A stretch of 64,000 bases of DNA from Pseudomonas sp. Irchel 3E13 (GTDB lineage Bacteria > Pseudomonadota > Gammaproteobacteria > Pseudomonadales > Pseudomonadaceae), in assembly GCF_900187455.1 (NCBI RefSeq), contig NZ_FYDX01000003.1, forward strand, positions 248,001 through 312,000. The letters run 5' to 3'. Under the pieces are notes generated by a model. The model was not told where the DNA came from. It saw nothing but the letters and a program-made list of their open reading frames with translations, and did not search any database. Positions 9,637 through 18,201 of the stretch are shown in pieces. The position numbers were made by a program, and so were the translations under genes. Position 1 is the first letter of the stretch. Each line of letters opens with the position of its first letter.

Positions 9637-10783
9637 GGGCGCGCACCGGCAGGATGCTGTAGCCGAGCACGGCCCGGTAATGCTCCAGCAGGCCGCTGAC
9701 CACGCTGTCCCAGCTGTAATGCTGCTCCACATGCAGGCGCGCCCGCTGGCCGAGGAGGGTGACATTGCGTTCGAACACTTGCGCCACGGCAGCGGCCATC
9801 GCCTGTCCGTCGCCCGGGGCGCAGAGTTGGCCGCAGCCAGGATCGACAATCTCGCGAAACGCCCCGGCCGCCACCGCCACCACCGGAATGGCGCTGGCCA
9901 TCGCTTCGAGGATCACCAGGCCGAAGGTTTCCTGATCGCCGGCGTGCACCAGCAGGTCGGCGCTGGCCAGCAGCCGCGCCACTTCGCTGGCCGGGCGGAA
10001 GTGATCGAAGACGGTGACGTTGTCCGGCACATGGGCGGGCATGTGCGAGCCCACCAGCAACAGGTGATACGGCTTGCCCAGGCGCTGGATGCAGTCCAGC
10101 AGCACCGGCAGGTTCTTCTCCCGCGAACCGCGTCCGGCGAACACCAGAAGGCGGGTGTCGTCCGGCAAGCCCAGTTCGGCGCGCAGGCCCGGATCGCGAT
10201 GGTCTGGATGGAAAGTGGCGAGGTCGACCCCGAGGCGCTGTACGTGGACATTGTCGATGCCGAGCCTGCGCAGCTTGCTGGCCATCACCTGACTGGGCGC
10301 CAGGACCCGGTCGAAATTGCCGTAGAGCTTGCTGACATAGGCTTCCACGTTCGGCGTGAACCAGTTGCCCATGCGGTTGCTCACCAGCAGCGGCAGGTCG
10401 GAGTGATAGAAACCGATCACGGGTACGTCCAGGCGCCGGCGCGCGCCGAGGGCGGCCCAGGCGGTGAGGTAGGGGTCACCGACCTCGATCAGGTCCGGTT
10501 GCAGTTCGTGCAGCACATTGCACCAGGGCGCGAGGCGCAGGGGGAAGCGATAGCCGTTGCCGAAGGGCAGGGGAGGTGCCGGGACTTCGTGGATGCCGTT
10601 GTGCTGGCAGGCGGTGGCGCCGGGGATCAACAGGCTGTGGCGTACGTTCGGGGTAAGTCCCAGGCGTCGGTGTTTGGCATCAAGATAGGTACGCACACCG
10701 CCGCTGGCGGGGGCGTAGAACATGGTGATGTCCGCGATATGCACGATCAGCATCCCTCCGGGATCGTCTTCAGAGACTGTCAT
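9629..10783 (-). CDS. GT4-family glycosyltransferase
   Basis: A 384-residue GT-B glycosyltransferase. The N-terminal half has the acceptor-side motif GGVRTYLDAKHRRL near residue 28 and GFYHSDLP. The C-terminal half has VFAGRGSREKNLPVLL, HAGDQETFGLVILEAMA with the E-x7-E nucleotide-sugar motif, and AGAFREIVDPGCG. Two starts are possible: ATG 10783 or an internal ATG (MLIVHIADITMF) at 10753, which aligns better with family N-termini but has a GGAGGG site placed too close. It heads a three-gene operon with a deacetylase and an LPG-synthase-like membrane protein. The sugar and acceptor are unknown. Confidence 0.82.
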   Translation of the reverse strand: MTVSEDDPGGMLIVHIADITMFYAPASGGVRTYLDAKHRRLGLTPNVRHSLLIPGATACQHNGIHEVPAPPLPFGNGYRFPLRLAPWCNVLHELQPDLIEVGDPYLTAWAALGARRRLDVPVIGFYHSDLPLLVSNRMGNWFTPNVEAYVSKLYGNFDRVLAPSQVMASKLRRLGIDNVHVQRLGVDLATFHPDHRDPGLRAELGLPDDTRLLVFAGRGSREKNLPVLLDCIQRLGKPYHLLLVGSHMPAHVPDNVTVFDHFRPASEVARLLASADLLVHAGDQETFGLVILEAMASAIPVVAVAAGAFREIVDPGCGQLCAPGDGQAMAAAVAQVFERNVTLLGQRARLHVEQHYSWDSVVSGLLEHYRAVLGYSILPVRAHA

Positions 10784-10861
10784 CCGGCGTACTGGCTGCC
10801 GCGATGACGCGCCCTAAGGTTGACCTTCGTTAAGGATAGTTTGTTCGATCGGCGACAAAGG

Positions 10862-10886
10862 GCCCGGCGGCATTGCGCCGCCGGGC
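10862..10886 (-). terminator. Hairpin after the chemoreceptor gene
   Basis: GCCCGGCGGC pairs with GCCGCCGGGC around a short loop, 10 bp past the chemoreceptor stop. Only a weak T-run (CCCTTTG) follows on the minus strand, so termination may be partial and the operon at 10783 may receive read-through. Confidence 0.6.
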
Positions 10887-10895
10887 GGGGAGGGG

Positions 10896-12770
10896 TCAGA
10901 TGCGGAAGCTGCCGACCAGATGTTTCAGGCGGCCGGCCTGTTCTTCCAGGTCGGAACAGGCGCGCAGGGTCGATTGCAGGTTCTCGACGCCTTCCTGGTT
11001 GAGCATGTTGATTTCGTTGATGTCCATGTTGATCGAGTCGACCACGGCGGTCTGTTCTTCGGTCGCGGTGGCGACCGACTGGTTCATGCCGTCGATCTCG
11101 CCGATGCGCTGGGTCACGCTGTTCAGGCGCTCGCCGGCCTGGTTGGCGATGGACACGCTGTCGTGGCTGTGGCGCTGGCTTTGACCCATGGTTTCCACCG
11201 ACTCGCGGGCGCCGACCTGCAGTTCCTCGATCATGCTCTGCACTTGCTGCGCCGACTCCTGGGTGCGGTGGGCCAGGTTGCGCACCTCGTCGGCAACCAC
11301 CGCGAAGCCGCGACCGGCTTCACCGGCACGCGCGGCCTCGATGGCGGCGTTCAGCGCCAGCAGGTTGGTCTGCTGGGAAATGCTGGTGATCACTTCGAGG
11401 ATCTGACCGATGTTCACGGTCTTGCTGTTCAGCGTCTCGATGTGGGTGCTGGACGTGGAAATCATGTCTGACAGACGGTTCATCGCCTGGATGCTGCGGT
11501 CCACGACCTGCTGGCCTTCTTCCGCCAAGTGCCGCGCGGAGCTTGCCTGTTGCGACGCCTGGGCGGCGTTGTGGGCAATTTCCTGGGCGGCCGCACCGAG
11601 CTGGTTGATCGCTGCGGCGACACTGTTGGTGCGGTTGGTCTGCTCGTCGGAGTTGACCATCGACGAGTTCGAGGCACTGACCACGCGCAGGGCCACTTCG
11701 TTGACGTGCTCGGTGGCCGAGGCCACTTCGCGGATCGACTCGTGGATACGCCCGACGAAGTGGTTGAAGGCCTTGCCGAGCGTGCCGAATTCGTCGTGGT
11801 TGTGGATGTTCAGGCGGCGGGTCAGATCGCCCTCGCCCTGGGCAATGCCTTCCATCGCGCGGGTCATGGTGTGCAGCGGACGCATCAGGACGCTGATCAG
11901 CAAGCCCAGCAGGCCGATGATGAAGCCGACCGCAATAATGGTGGCAACGACCGCCGAGGTGCGGAACTTGCTCAGCATTGCGTAGGCTTTGTCCTTGTCG
12001 ACGGACAGACCGATGTACCAGTTCGCCGACGGCAGACCTTTCACCGGGGTGAAGCTGAGGATGCGGGTCTTGCCGTCGAGTTCGACTTCAACCGGGGCCT
12101 TGGACAGGCGCGGCGTGTTCTGCGGGAACACGTCGGTCATCGACTTCATCGTCAGGTCTTTGTTCGGGTGCACCAGGATCTTGCCCTGGTCGTTGACCAG
12201 GAAGGCGTAGCCCATGCCGCCGAAGTTCAGCGAGTTGATGATTTCCACCAGGCCGTCCAGCGCCAGGTCGCCGCCCGCCACACCGATTTGCGGCGACACC
12301 GGCGAAATGATGGAAATCACCATCTTGCCGGTACTCGCATCAATATAGGGTTCGGTCAGAATGGTCTTGCCAGCGGCCAGGCCGTCCTTGTACCAGGGGC
12401 GTACGCGCGGATCGTAGCCGTCCGGCATTTTCATCAAGGGGCGAATGGTGAAATCACCATTGGGGTGGCCCAGGTAAACAGTGAGGAAACTGGAAGTCAG
12501 TGCCTTCTGGCCAAGCAGGTTGCCGGCATTCTGTGGATCGGCGGCAATGTTCTGAACAGCACTTTCTACCAGGAGCATCCGGCCATCGAAGAGGTTCTTG
12601 ATGTTGGTGGCCGTGGTATCGCCCATTTCCTGAAGATAGTTCTCCAGGTTTTCGCGAATCGCATTACGCTGCAAGTAATCGTTGTACAGCGTAAACAGGG
12701 AAAACGCGATCATCACGATCAGTGAGGCGGCCAACAATATCTTGTGGCTGAAACGTAGGTTTTTATTCAT
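10896..12770 (-). CDS. Methyl-accepting chemotaxis protein, amino-acid sensor (PctA/PctB/PctC type)
   Basis: A 624-residue chemoreceptor. It has an N-terminal transmembrane helix (residues 10-30), a periplasmic double-Cache domain to about 275, a second helix near 280-300, HAMP, and a cytoplasmic signalling domain with the hairpin tip [18 protein letters not shown]. The Cache domain shows the amino-acid binding set: RPWY near 125, PYID near 145 and GGDLALD near 170, as in PctA. It should guide swimming toward L-amino acids. The position two genes from purU parallels PA4309/PA4310 pctA/pctB. No CheR-binding pentapeptide is visible at the C-terminus (ending LVGSFRI). Confidence 0.92.
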   Translation of the reverse strand: MNKNLRFSHKILLAASLIVMIAFSLFTLYNDYLQRNAIRENLENYLQEMGDTTATNIKNLFDGRMLLVESAVQNIAADPQNAGNLLGQKALTSSFLTVYLGHPNGDFTIRPLMKMPDGYDPRVRPWYKDGLAAGKTILTEPYIDASTGKMVISIISPVSPQIGVAGGDLALDGLVEIINSLNFGGMGYAFLVNDQGKILVHPNKDLTMKSMTDVFPQNTPRLSKAPVEVELDGKTRILSFTPVKGLPSANWYIGLSVDKDKAYAMLSKFRTSAVVATIIAVGFIIGLLGLLISVLMRPLHTMTRAMEGIAQGEGDLTRRLNIHNHDEFGTLGKAFNHFVGRIHESIREVASATEHVNEVALRVVSASNSSMVNSDEQTNRTNSVAAAINQLGAAAQEIAHNAAQASQQASSARHLAEEGQQVVDRSIQAMNRLSDMISTSSTHIETLNSKTVNIGQILEVITSISQQTNLLALNAAIEAARAGEAGRGFAVVADEVRNLAHRTQESAQQVQSMIEELQVGARESVETMGQSQRHSHDSVSIANQAGERLNSVTQRIGEIDGMNQSVATATEEQTAVVDSINMDINEINMLNQEGVENLQSTLRACSDLEEQAGRLKHLVGSFRI

Positions 12771-12941
12771 GGCGTGTTGGGTCCGCTAAGGTCTTGAAGT
12801 CCGGGTCGCTTGCACGAAAGAGCAGCTTTAAAGCTGCGTGTGTCCCATATCCTTGTCGGGTTTTTCCTCACTTTCGGGTAATCAATCACACTTCGGTATC
12901 GGCTGAGTCACACCAAAGCTTTATATGGAGGATGAAAAAAC

Positions 12942-14417
12942 ATGCCAGATTCTTCGCAATTCGTGCTTGGCGGCGACTTGAGCGGAAAACCCGTGTCGCA
13001 GGCCATGCGCCTGGCCAACCGCCATGGCCTGGTGGCCGGCGCCACCGGTACCGGCAAGACCGTGACCCTGCAGCATCTGGCCGAGGCGTTCAGCGATGCC
13101 GGAGTGGCGGTGTTCGCCGCTGACGTCAAGGGCGACCTGTGCGGCCTCGGCGCTGTGGGCAACCCTCAAGGCAAGGTCGCCGAGCGGATCGCCGGGATGC
13201 CTTTCCTTGATTACCAGGCGCAGGCGTATCCGGTAACTCTGTGGGACATTCACGGTCAGTCCGGCCATCCCTTGCGCACAACGCTGAGTGAAATGGGCCC
13301 GCTTTTATTAGGCAACCTGCTGGAGCTGAACGACAGCCAGCAGGCCGCGCTGTATGCCGCGTTCAAGGTCGCCGACCGCGAAGGGCTTTTGCTGCTGGAT
13401 ATCAAGGACCTCAAGGCATTGCTCGGTCACTTGAAAGACAATCCGCAAGTGCTCGGCGAAGACAGCGCACTGATGACCAGCGGTTCCTCCCAGGCCTTGC
13501 TGCGCCGGTTGGCGACGCTGGAGCAGCAGGGCGCCGAAGCGCTGTTCGGCGAGCCGGCGCTGCAACTGGAAGACCTGTTGCACCCCGCTGCGGATGGGCG
13601 CGGGCGGATTCATCTGCTCGATGCCAGCCGGCTGGTTCACGAGGCGCCCAAGGTCTATGCGACGTTCCTGCTGTGGCTGCTGGCTGAGTTGTTCGAGCAA
13701 CTGCCGGAGCGCGGCGATGCCGACAAACCGCTGCTGGCGCTGTTCTTCGACGAGGCGCACCTGCTGTTCAATGGCACGCCCAAGGCATTGCAGGATCGCC
13801 TGGAACAGGTGGTTCGGCTGATCCGCTCCAAGGGCGTCGGGGTGTATTTCGTCACGCAGTCGCCCAGCGACCTGCCGGACGATGTGCTGGCGCAGTTGGG
13901 CCTGCGGGTTCAGCACGGGCTGCGTGCGTTCACCGCCAAGGAGCAGAAATCGCTGCGTGCGGTGGCTGACGGCTTCCGCCCGAATCCGGCTTTCGACACC
14001 CTGGCGGTGCTGACCGAACTGGGAATCGGCGAGGCGCTGGTCGGCACCCTGCAGGACAAGGGCACACCGGCGATGGTCGAGCGGGTGCTGATCGCGCCGC
14101 CGCAATCGCGGATCGGTCCGTTGAGCGAGGCCGAGCGCGCGGCGCTGATTGCCGCGTCGCCATTGGCCGGTCGTTACGACAAGCCGATTGATCGCGAGTC
14201 CGCCTACGAAATGCTTAACGCGCGCAAGGGCGAGGCGCCCGGCACGCCGGTGGCGGCACAGAAAGAAGAAGAGAGCCTGGCCGACAAGGCGGGTGAGTTC
14301 CTGCAAAGTGCAGCGGGGCAGGCGATCAAGTCTGCGGTGCGTCAGGCGGCCAACCAGTTTGGCCGGCAGTTGGTGCGCGGTTTGATGGGGTCGCTGTTAG
14401 GCAGCAAGCGCAAATAG
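12942..14417 (+). CDS. yjgR: YjgR-type HerA/FtsK-like ATPase (DUF853)
   Basis: A 491-residue P-loop ATPase. The Walker A is GATGTGKT near residues 33-40 and the Walker B is LLALFFDEAHLLF near 265. A sensor-like VYFVTQSPSDLPDDVLAQLG follows. The C-terminus ends with a low-complexity helical tail. It belongs to the HerA-like helicase C-terminal family. The cellular role is not settled; it is often described as a putative helicase. GGAGG lies 9 nt before the ATG. It is monocistronic, ending in a terminator shared with the phosphate transporter. Confidence 0.9.
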   Translation: MPDSSQFVLGGDLSGKPVSQAMRLANRHGLVAGATGTGKTVTLQHLAEAFSDAGVAVFAADVKGDLCGLGAVGNPQGKVAERIAGMPFLDYQAQAYPVTLWDIHGQSGHPLRTTLSEMGPLLLGNLLELNDSQQAALYAAFKVADREGLLLLDIKDLKALLGHLKDNPQVLGEDSALMTSGSSQALLRRLATLEQQGAEALFGEPALQLEDLLHPAADGRGRIHLLDASRLVHEAPKVYATFLLWLLAELFEQLPERGDADKPLLALFFDEAHLLFNGTPKALQDRLEQVVRLIRSKGVGVYFVTQSPSDLPDDVLAQLGLRVQHGLRAFTAKEQKSLRAVADGFRPNPAFDTLAVLTELGIGEALVGTLQDKGTPAMVERVLIAPPQSRIGPLSEAERAALIAASPLAGRYDKPIDRESAYEMLNARKGEAPGTPVAAQKEEESLADKAGEFLQSAAGQAIKSAVRQAANQFGRQLVRGLMGSLLGSKRK

Positions 14418-14433
14418 TGGTTTCGCAGGCATG

Positions 14434-14459
14434 AAAAAGGCGCCCTTGGGCGCCGTTTT
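14434..14459. terminator. Bidirectional terminator between yjgR and the Pit transporter
   Basis: AAAAAGGCGCCC and GGGCGCCGTTTT pair around TTG, with T-runs available on both strands. Confidence 0.8.
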
Positions 14460-14473
14460 CAGTGCGGTGCGTT

Positions 14474-15946
14474 TTAGCTGATGAACTTGGTCGCCAGCCA
14501 GAACAGTCCCGCCGCCAGGCCCATCGTGGCCGGCAGGGTCAGGACCCACGCCAGCAGGATGGTCTTGACCGTGCCGCCTTGCAGGCCGCTCTTGTTGGCG
14601 ACCATGGTGCCGGCAACACCCGAGGACAGCACGTGGGTCGTCGATACCGGCAGGCTGAAGATGTTGGCCATGCCGATCGCGCACGCCGCGGTGATCTGCG
14701 CCGACATGCCCTGGGCATAGGTCATGCCCTGCTTGCCGATCTTCTCGCCGATGGTCAGTACCACGCGCTTCCAGCCAACCATGGTGCCCAGGCCCAAGGC
14801 CAGGGCGACGGCCAGGATCACCCAGAACGGTGCGTATTCGGTGGTGGCGGTCAGGTCTTTACGCAGCTTGTCGAGGTCGGCCTTTTCACGGGGTTGCAGG
14901 ACCGGCAGCTTGCCAACCTTCTTCGCCGTGTCGTCCAGGCAGAGCAGGTAGCGGCGCACTTCGACACGTTGCTCGGAGCTCAGGGCGCGGTAGTCGGTCA
15001 CGCCTGCCAGCGACTGCTGCAGCGCGGCGATGGTCGGCTCGGTCTGGTGCGGGTTGCAGCTGAACTGCTCCGGCAGATCGCCCTTGGCGGCCTTGCCCAG
15101 AGCGAGGAATTCGCCCAGGGTTTCGTGATTGCGCTCGTAGAACTGGCTCAGGTGCAGGGTCGCGTCGCGGGTCCGCTCGATCTGGTAGGTCGTGCTGTTG
15201 AGGTCCAGAACGAACTGCGCCGGGACGATACCGATCAGCACCAGCATGATCAGGCCGATACCTTTCTGGCCGTCGTTGGAACCGTGCACGAAGCTCACGC
15301 CCATCGCGGACATGATCAGCACCAGGCGGTTCCAGAAGGGTGGGTGTTTCTTGTCGTCGAGCATGCGGCGCTGTTCTGGCGTCTTGTGCATCTTCGACAG
15401 CGGGCGCCACCATTTCAGGCCCAGCAGCACCAGCGCGGCAACGACAAAGCCGGCCATTGGCGAGAGCACCAGCGACATGCCGATATCGATCGCTTTCTGC
15501 CAGTTGACCCCGTCACCCAATGGAATGTCGTTGATCAGGGCGTTGGCGAGGCCAACACCGAGGATCGAACCGATCAGGGTGTGGGAGCTGGAAGCCGGGA
15601 TGCCGAAGTACCAGGTGCCCAGGTTCCAGGCGATGGCTGCGGCCAGCAGCGAGAAGACCATGGCCAGGCCGTGCCCGGTGTTGACGTTGATCAGCAGCTC
15701 GACCGGCAGCAGGTGAACGATGGCGTAGGCAACGCCGACGCCTCCCAGCAGTACTCCGAGGAAGTTGAAGATCCCCGAGGCGAAGACCGCCAACTGAGGA
15801 GGCATGGCTTTGGTGTAGATGACTGTCGCAACCGCGTTTGCGGTGTCATGAAAGCCATTGATGAACTCGAAGGCGAGGACGAAGGTCAAGGCGAGCAGGA
15901 GACTCACCAGTACCCACGCATCAAGTCCGCTGAATAATTCGATCAT
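14474..15946 (-). CDS. pitA: Low-affinity inorganic phosphate transporter (Pit family)
   Basis: A 490-residue inner-membrane transporter with about ten hydrophobic helices. It has the duplicated PHO4/PiT signatures: FINGFHDTANAVATVIYT in the first repeat, FVHGSNDGQKGIGLI in the middle, and FSLPVSTTHVLSSGV near the end. Proton-driven Pit systems take up metal-phosphate when phosphate is plentiful. A hydrophilic loop of roughly 140 residues (from about 205) separates the halves. No good ribosome site precedes the ATG at 15946. The upstream DNA shows no clear Pho box. Confidence 0.85.
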   Translation of the reverse strand: MIELFSGLDAWVLVSLLLALTFVLAFEFINGFHDTANAVATVIYTKAMPPQLAVFASGIFNFLGVLLGGVGVAYAIVHLLPVELLINVNTGHGLAMVFSLLAAAIAWNLGTWYFGIPASSSHTLIGSILGVGLANALINDIPLGDGVNWQKAIDIGMSLVLSPMAGFVVAALVLLGLKWWRPLSKMHKTPEQRRMLDDKKHPPFWNRLVLIMSAMGVSFVHGSNDGQKGIGLIMLVLIGIVPAQFVLDLNSTTYQIERTRDATLHLSQFYERNHETLGEFLALGKAAKGDLPEQFSCNPHQTEPTIAALQQSLAGVTDYRALSSEQRVEVRRYLLCLDDTAKKVGKLPVLQPREKADLDKLRKDLTATTEYAPFWVILAVALALGLGTMVGWKRVVLTIGEKIGKQGMTYAQGMSAQITAACAIGMANIFSLPVSTTHVLSSGVAGTMVANKSGLQGGTVKTILLAWVLTLPATMGLAAGLFWLATKFIS

Positions 15947-16278
15947 GAAGGTTTTCTGACCCGGTCATAAGGGGGCGCGATTATGCCAGAAATCCCCGGT
16001 AATCGATGCACTGGCTGCCGACCGGTTGATCGCTTCAGCGAAAGTTCCGTTCAGGTATCGAATGTGGCGGGTATCGGAAAACGTCGGCAAAAAGCCGGGA
16101 GAATGTGGCTTTCTGAAGGCAACAGGATGAATTTTTGATGTCGGAAAGGTTTCAAACAAACGTATGAAATTTGTGAGAATCCATTACGGTTTCATGTTCG
16201 CACGCGCAATGATAGACCCGGGTACCTGTTCGAACAGGTACCGGGAGGTCTTCGCGGCACGTTAATGAAGGGCGTGCG
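15947..16278. other. Intergenic stretch with a 22-bp palindrome
   Basis: No credible gene. It should hold the Pit promoter. At 16221-16242 there is a perfect 22-bp palindrome centred on TTCGAA, extendable with one bulged G to a stem of about 17 bp. It lies 37 bp past the stop of the small leftward gene at 16279-16479. It could be that gene's terminator, but no T-run follows on that strand. Confidence 0.5.
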
Positions 16279-16479
16279 TCAAGGCTCTTCGGGCTTGAGT
16301 TCCTCTTCGATCTTGCGAAGTTCCTGGGCAAACGCCTGGTCCATGACGGTGGCGCGTTTGCGCCAGGGTTTGCGTTCCGGGTCGGGTTGAGCGGCATAAG
16401 TCGTGACTTCTCCGCCATAAACATCCTTGTAACGTTGTTCCTGGCGCTCAAGTTCCGCGCGCAGTTCTTCTTTCGTCAC
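16279..16479 (-). CDS. Small conserved hypothetical protein
   Basis: A 66-residue, highly charged protein ([17 protein letters not shown]...) with two helical stretches. The C-terminal half has [22 protein letters not shown], suggesting a short coiled coil. It starts at GTG 16479 with AGGTAG upstream. There is no signal peptide or membrane segment, and I recognise no family. Codon use is Pseudomonas-like. Confidence 0.65.
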   Translation of the reverse strand: MTKEELRAELERQEQRYKDVYGGEVTTYAAQPDPERKPWRKRATVMDQAFAQELRKIEEELKPEEP

Positions 16480-16860
16480 AGTGCTACCTGTTAATCAAAG
16501 TTAACGCTGGCTTTTCGCGAGGGCGTTGTTGCGAGAGTGCGTAACGCGCACGCGGCTACGTTGCCAGTGTAGTAATGGCTGTCGCAGCTACAGACATTCA
16601 GTAGGTGCCGACGCGCACTGGCGTCTGACACGCGGGATCTGGCAACTGACAACTTTACGTCAGTATTGGATCCGTTCTCGATGGCGCCGGGTGGGCGGCA
16701 TCAGGTTTTGAGTATAGCAATTGCAATCAGGAAGGATACCGTTCAAGTAAGCCTTGCAAGAATGGACAATAAAAGAAGGGTCTTTGTTTCAACCGTTGTG
16801 GCGTACACCACTACTTCCGGGAAACATCCGGAGCGGGTTGCTCGATTGTGCTTTAAATGA
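16480..16860. other. Long intergenic stretch without a supported gene
   Basis: About 380 bp with patchy composition. An open frame at 16666-16860 exists but has no ribosome site or recognisable product, and it ends inside the terminator of the leftward small RNA. No tRNA fold was found. Confidence 0.5.
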
Positions 16861-16949
16861 AAAACGGCCTCGCTGGTGGGCGAGGCCGTGCCCGGGGACT
16901 TCTACGGTGGGTACCTGACCAGTCTCTCCAAGAAGCCACATTGTGGCTG
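16861..16949 (-). ncRNA. Candidate small RNA divergent from pcaR
   Basis: On the minus strand a sigma-70 promoter reads TTGACC (16983-16978), 16 bp, TATACC (16961-16956). About 7 bp later begins a stretch with no open frame. It opens with a hairpin (AGCCACA / TGTGGCT), has an unpaired middle, and ends in the stem CGGCCTCG / CGAGGCCG followed by TTTTT at 16865-16861, a textbook intrinsic terminator. The predicted transcript is about 90 nt. I cannot name a family; an Rfam scan would decide. Its promoter abuts the PcaR-type operator before pcaR. Confidence 0.55.
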
Positions 16950-16985
16950 GGGAAAGGTATAAGCAATTGTGGTCAGCGGTCAATT

Positions 16986-17017
16986 GCGATTATCGGTCGA
17001 TGGTTCGATAATCGCCC
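16986..17017. promoter_or_regulatory. PcaR-type operator before pcaR
   Basis: GCGATTATCG and CGATAATCGC are arranged as an inverted repeat. The right half reads GTTCGATAATCGCCC, one base from the PcaR box GTTCGATAATCGCAC described in P. putida. The box contains a -10-like GATAAT, so binding would control pcaR itself and perhaps the divergent small RNA. Confidence 0.72.
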
Positions 17018-17043
17018 TTGTGTGTGAGTGACCGAGGTGAGTC

Positions 17044-17919
17044 ATGAGTGATGAAGCAACACCCAAAGGACCTGGTTTGAACGACAACGTGCGCAGCTCC
17101 TTTGCGTCCCTGGCGCCGCCCATCGTGGCTTCGCCGGCCCGGCGCATCCAGGCGTTCACCGGTGATCCGGATTTCATGACCTCTCTCGCGCGAGGTCTGG
17201 CAGTGGTGCAGGCGTTCCAGGAGCGCAAGCGGCACCTGACCATCGCCCAGATCAGCCACCGCACCGAGATTCCCCGGGCGGCGGTGCGCCGCTGTTTGCA
17301 TACGCTGATCAAGCTCGGCTATGCCACCACCGATGGCCGCACCTATTCGCTGCTGCCCAAGGTGTTGACGCTGGGCCATGCCTATCTGTCTTCGACGCCG
17401 TTGGCGGTGTCGGCGCAGCCTTATCTGGACCGTATGAGCGACCAGCTCCACGAGGCCTGCAATATGGCCACCCTGGAAGGCGATGACATTCTTTATATCG
17501 CCCGCTCGGCCACGGTCCAGCGGCTGATCTCGGTGGACCTGTCGGTAGGCGGCAGACTGCCGGCCTATTGCACGTCCATGGGCCGGATCCTGCTGGCGGC
17601 GCTGGATGACGCGACCCTCCACGAATACCTGGAGCACGCCGACCTGCAGGCCAAGACCAGCCGCACCATCCACGACCCGCAAGCGCTGCTGGAATGCCTG
17701 CAACTGGTGCGGCAGCAAGGCTGGTGCGTCGTCGACCAGGAACTGGAGCAGGGCCTGCGTTCGATTGCCGTGCCGGTGTACGACGCTTCCGGCCAGGTGC
17801 TGGCCGCGCTCAACGTCAGCACCCACGCCGGCCGGGTCAGCCGCAGCGAACTGGAGCAGCGGTTCCTTCCGATCATGCTGTCCGCCAGCCGCGACCTCAG
17901 CACCCAGTTGTTCGCCTGA
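17044..17919 (+). CDS. pcaR: IclR-family activator of protocatechuate catabolism
   Basis: A 291-residue IclR-type regulator. The winged helix-turn-helix lies at about residues 45-110 (TIAQISHRTEIPRAAVRRCLHTL), and the effector domain follows with GRLPAYCTSMGRILLAAL and GWCVVDQELEQGLRSIAVPV. The length and N-terminus match PcaR, which uses beta-ketoadipate as inducer to activate pcaIJ, pcaBDC and pcaK. GAGGTG precedes the ATG. Its own promoter region carries a PcaR-type inverted repeat, pointing to autoregulation. Confidence 0.93.
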   Translation: MSDEATPKGPGLNDNVRSSFASLAPPIVASPARRIQAFTGDPDFMTSLARGLAVVQAFQERKRHLTIAQISHRTEIPRAAVRRCLHTLIKLGYATTDGRTYSLLPKVLTLGHAYLSSTPLAVSAQPYLDRMSDQLHEACNMATLEGDDILYIARSATVQRLISVDLSVGGRLPAYCTSMGRILLAALDDATLHEYLEHADLQAKTSRTIHDPQALLECLQLVRQQGWCVVDQELEQGLRSIAVPVYDASGQVLAALNVSTHAGRVSRSELEQRFLPIMLSASRDLSTQLFA

Positions 17920-17934
17920 CGGCAGCGCGATCCT

Positions 17935-17970
17935 GTTCGATAAACGCACACTGTTGCGTTTATCGAATTG
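17935..17970. promoter_or_regulatory. PcaR-type boxes before pcaK
   Basis: GTTCGATAAACGCAC at 17935 differs at one base from the PcaR box. The complementary-orientation copy TTGCGTTTATCGAAT follows directly, giving an imperfect inverted repeat about 230 bp upstream of pcaK. Confidence 0.65.
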
Positions 17971-18056
17971 CGCCGTCCGGTGCGCCTGATTAATGTCCCT
18001 CGCAACGGTTGGCCCGCCCCGACTGTCAATAATAATGAAGCGAGAGGCATAGCCCC

Positions 18057-18113
18057 ATGACCCGCACCCTTTCCCCGAGCCGCCCGTCTCCCTGCCGACG
18101 ATGCGGACGCTAG
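18057..18113 (+). CDS. Possible 18-residue leader peptide before pcaK
   Basis: An ATG frame encodes MTRTLSPSRPSPCRRCGR and ends in TAG, 88 bp before pcaK. It is very Arg/Ser/Pro-rich with a CRRC motif. GCGAGAGG upstream is a weak ribosome-site candidate. pcaK itself lacks a clear Shine-Dalgarno site, so regulation through the leader is conceivable. Chance occurrence cannot be excluded. Confidence 0.3.
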   Translation: MTRTLSPSRPSPCRRCGR

Positions 18114-18201
18114 AAATTCCCGTCTGACTACACTGATCCGCCTTCGCTACGACGTGCGCGCCTGTCCGGTGCTCGCGCGCTTTCTTCTGGATAAAAAAAC
18201 A

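Noticed and set aside
16666..16860. 64-codon plus-strand frame between the small gene at 16279 and pcaR
   Set aside because: No ribosome site or family; its end coincides with the terminator stem of the leftward candidate small RNA.
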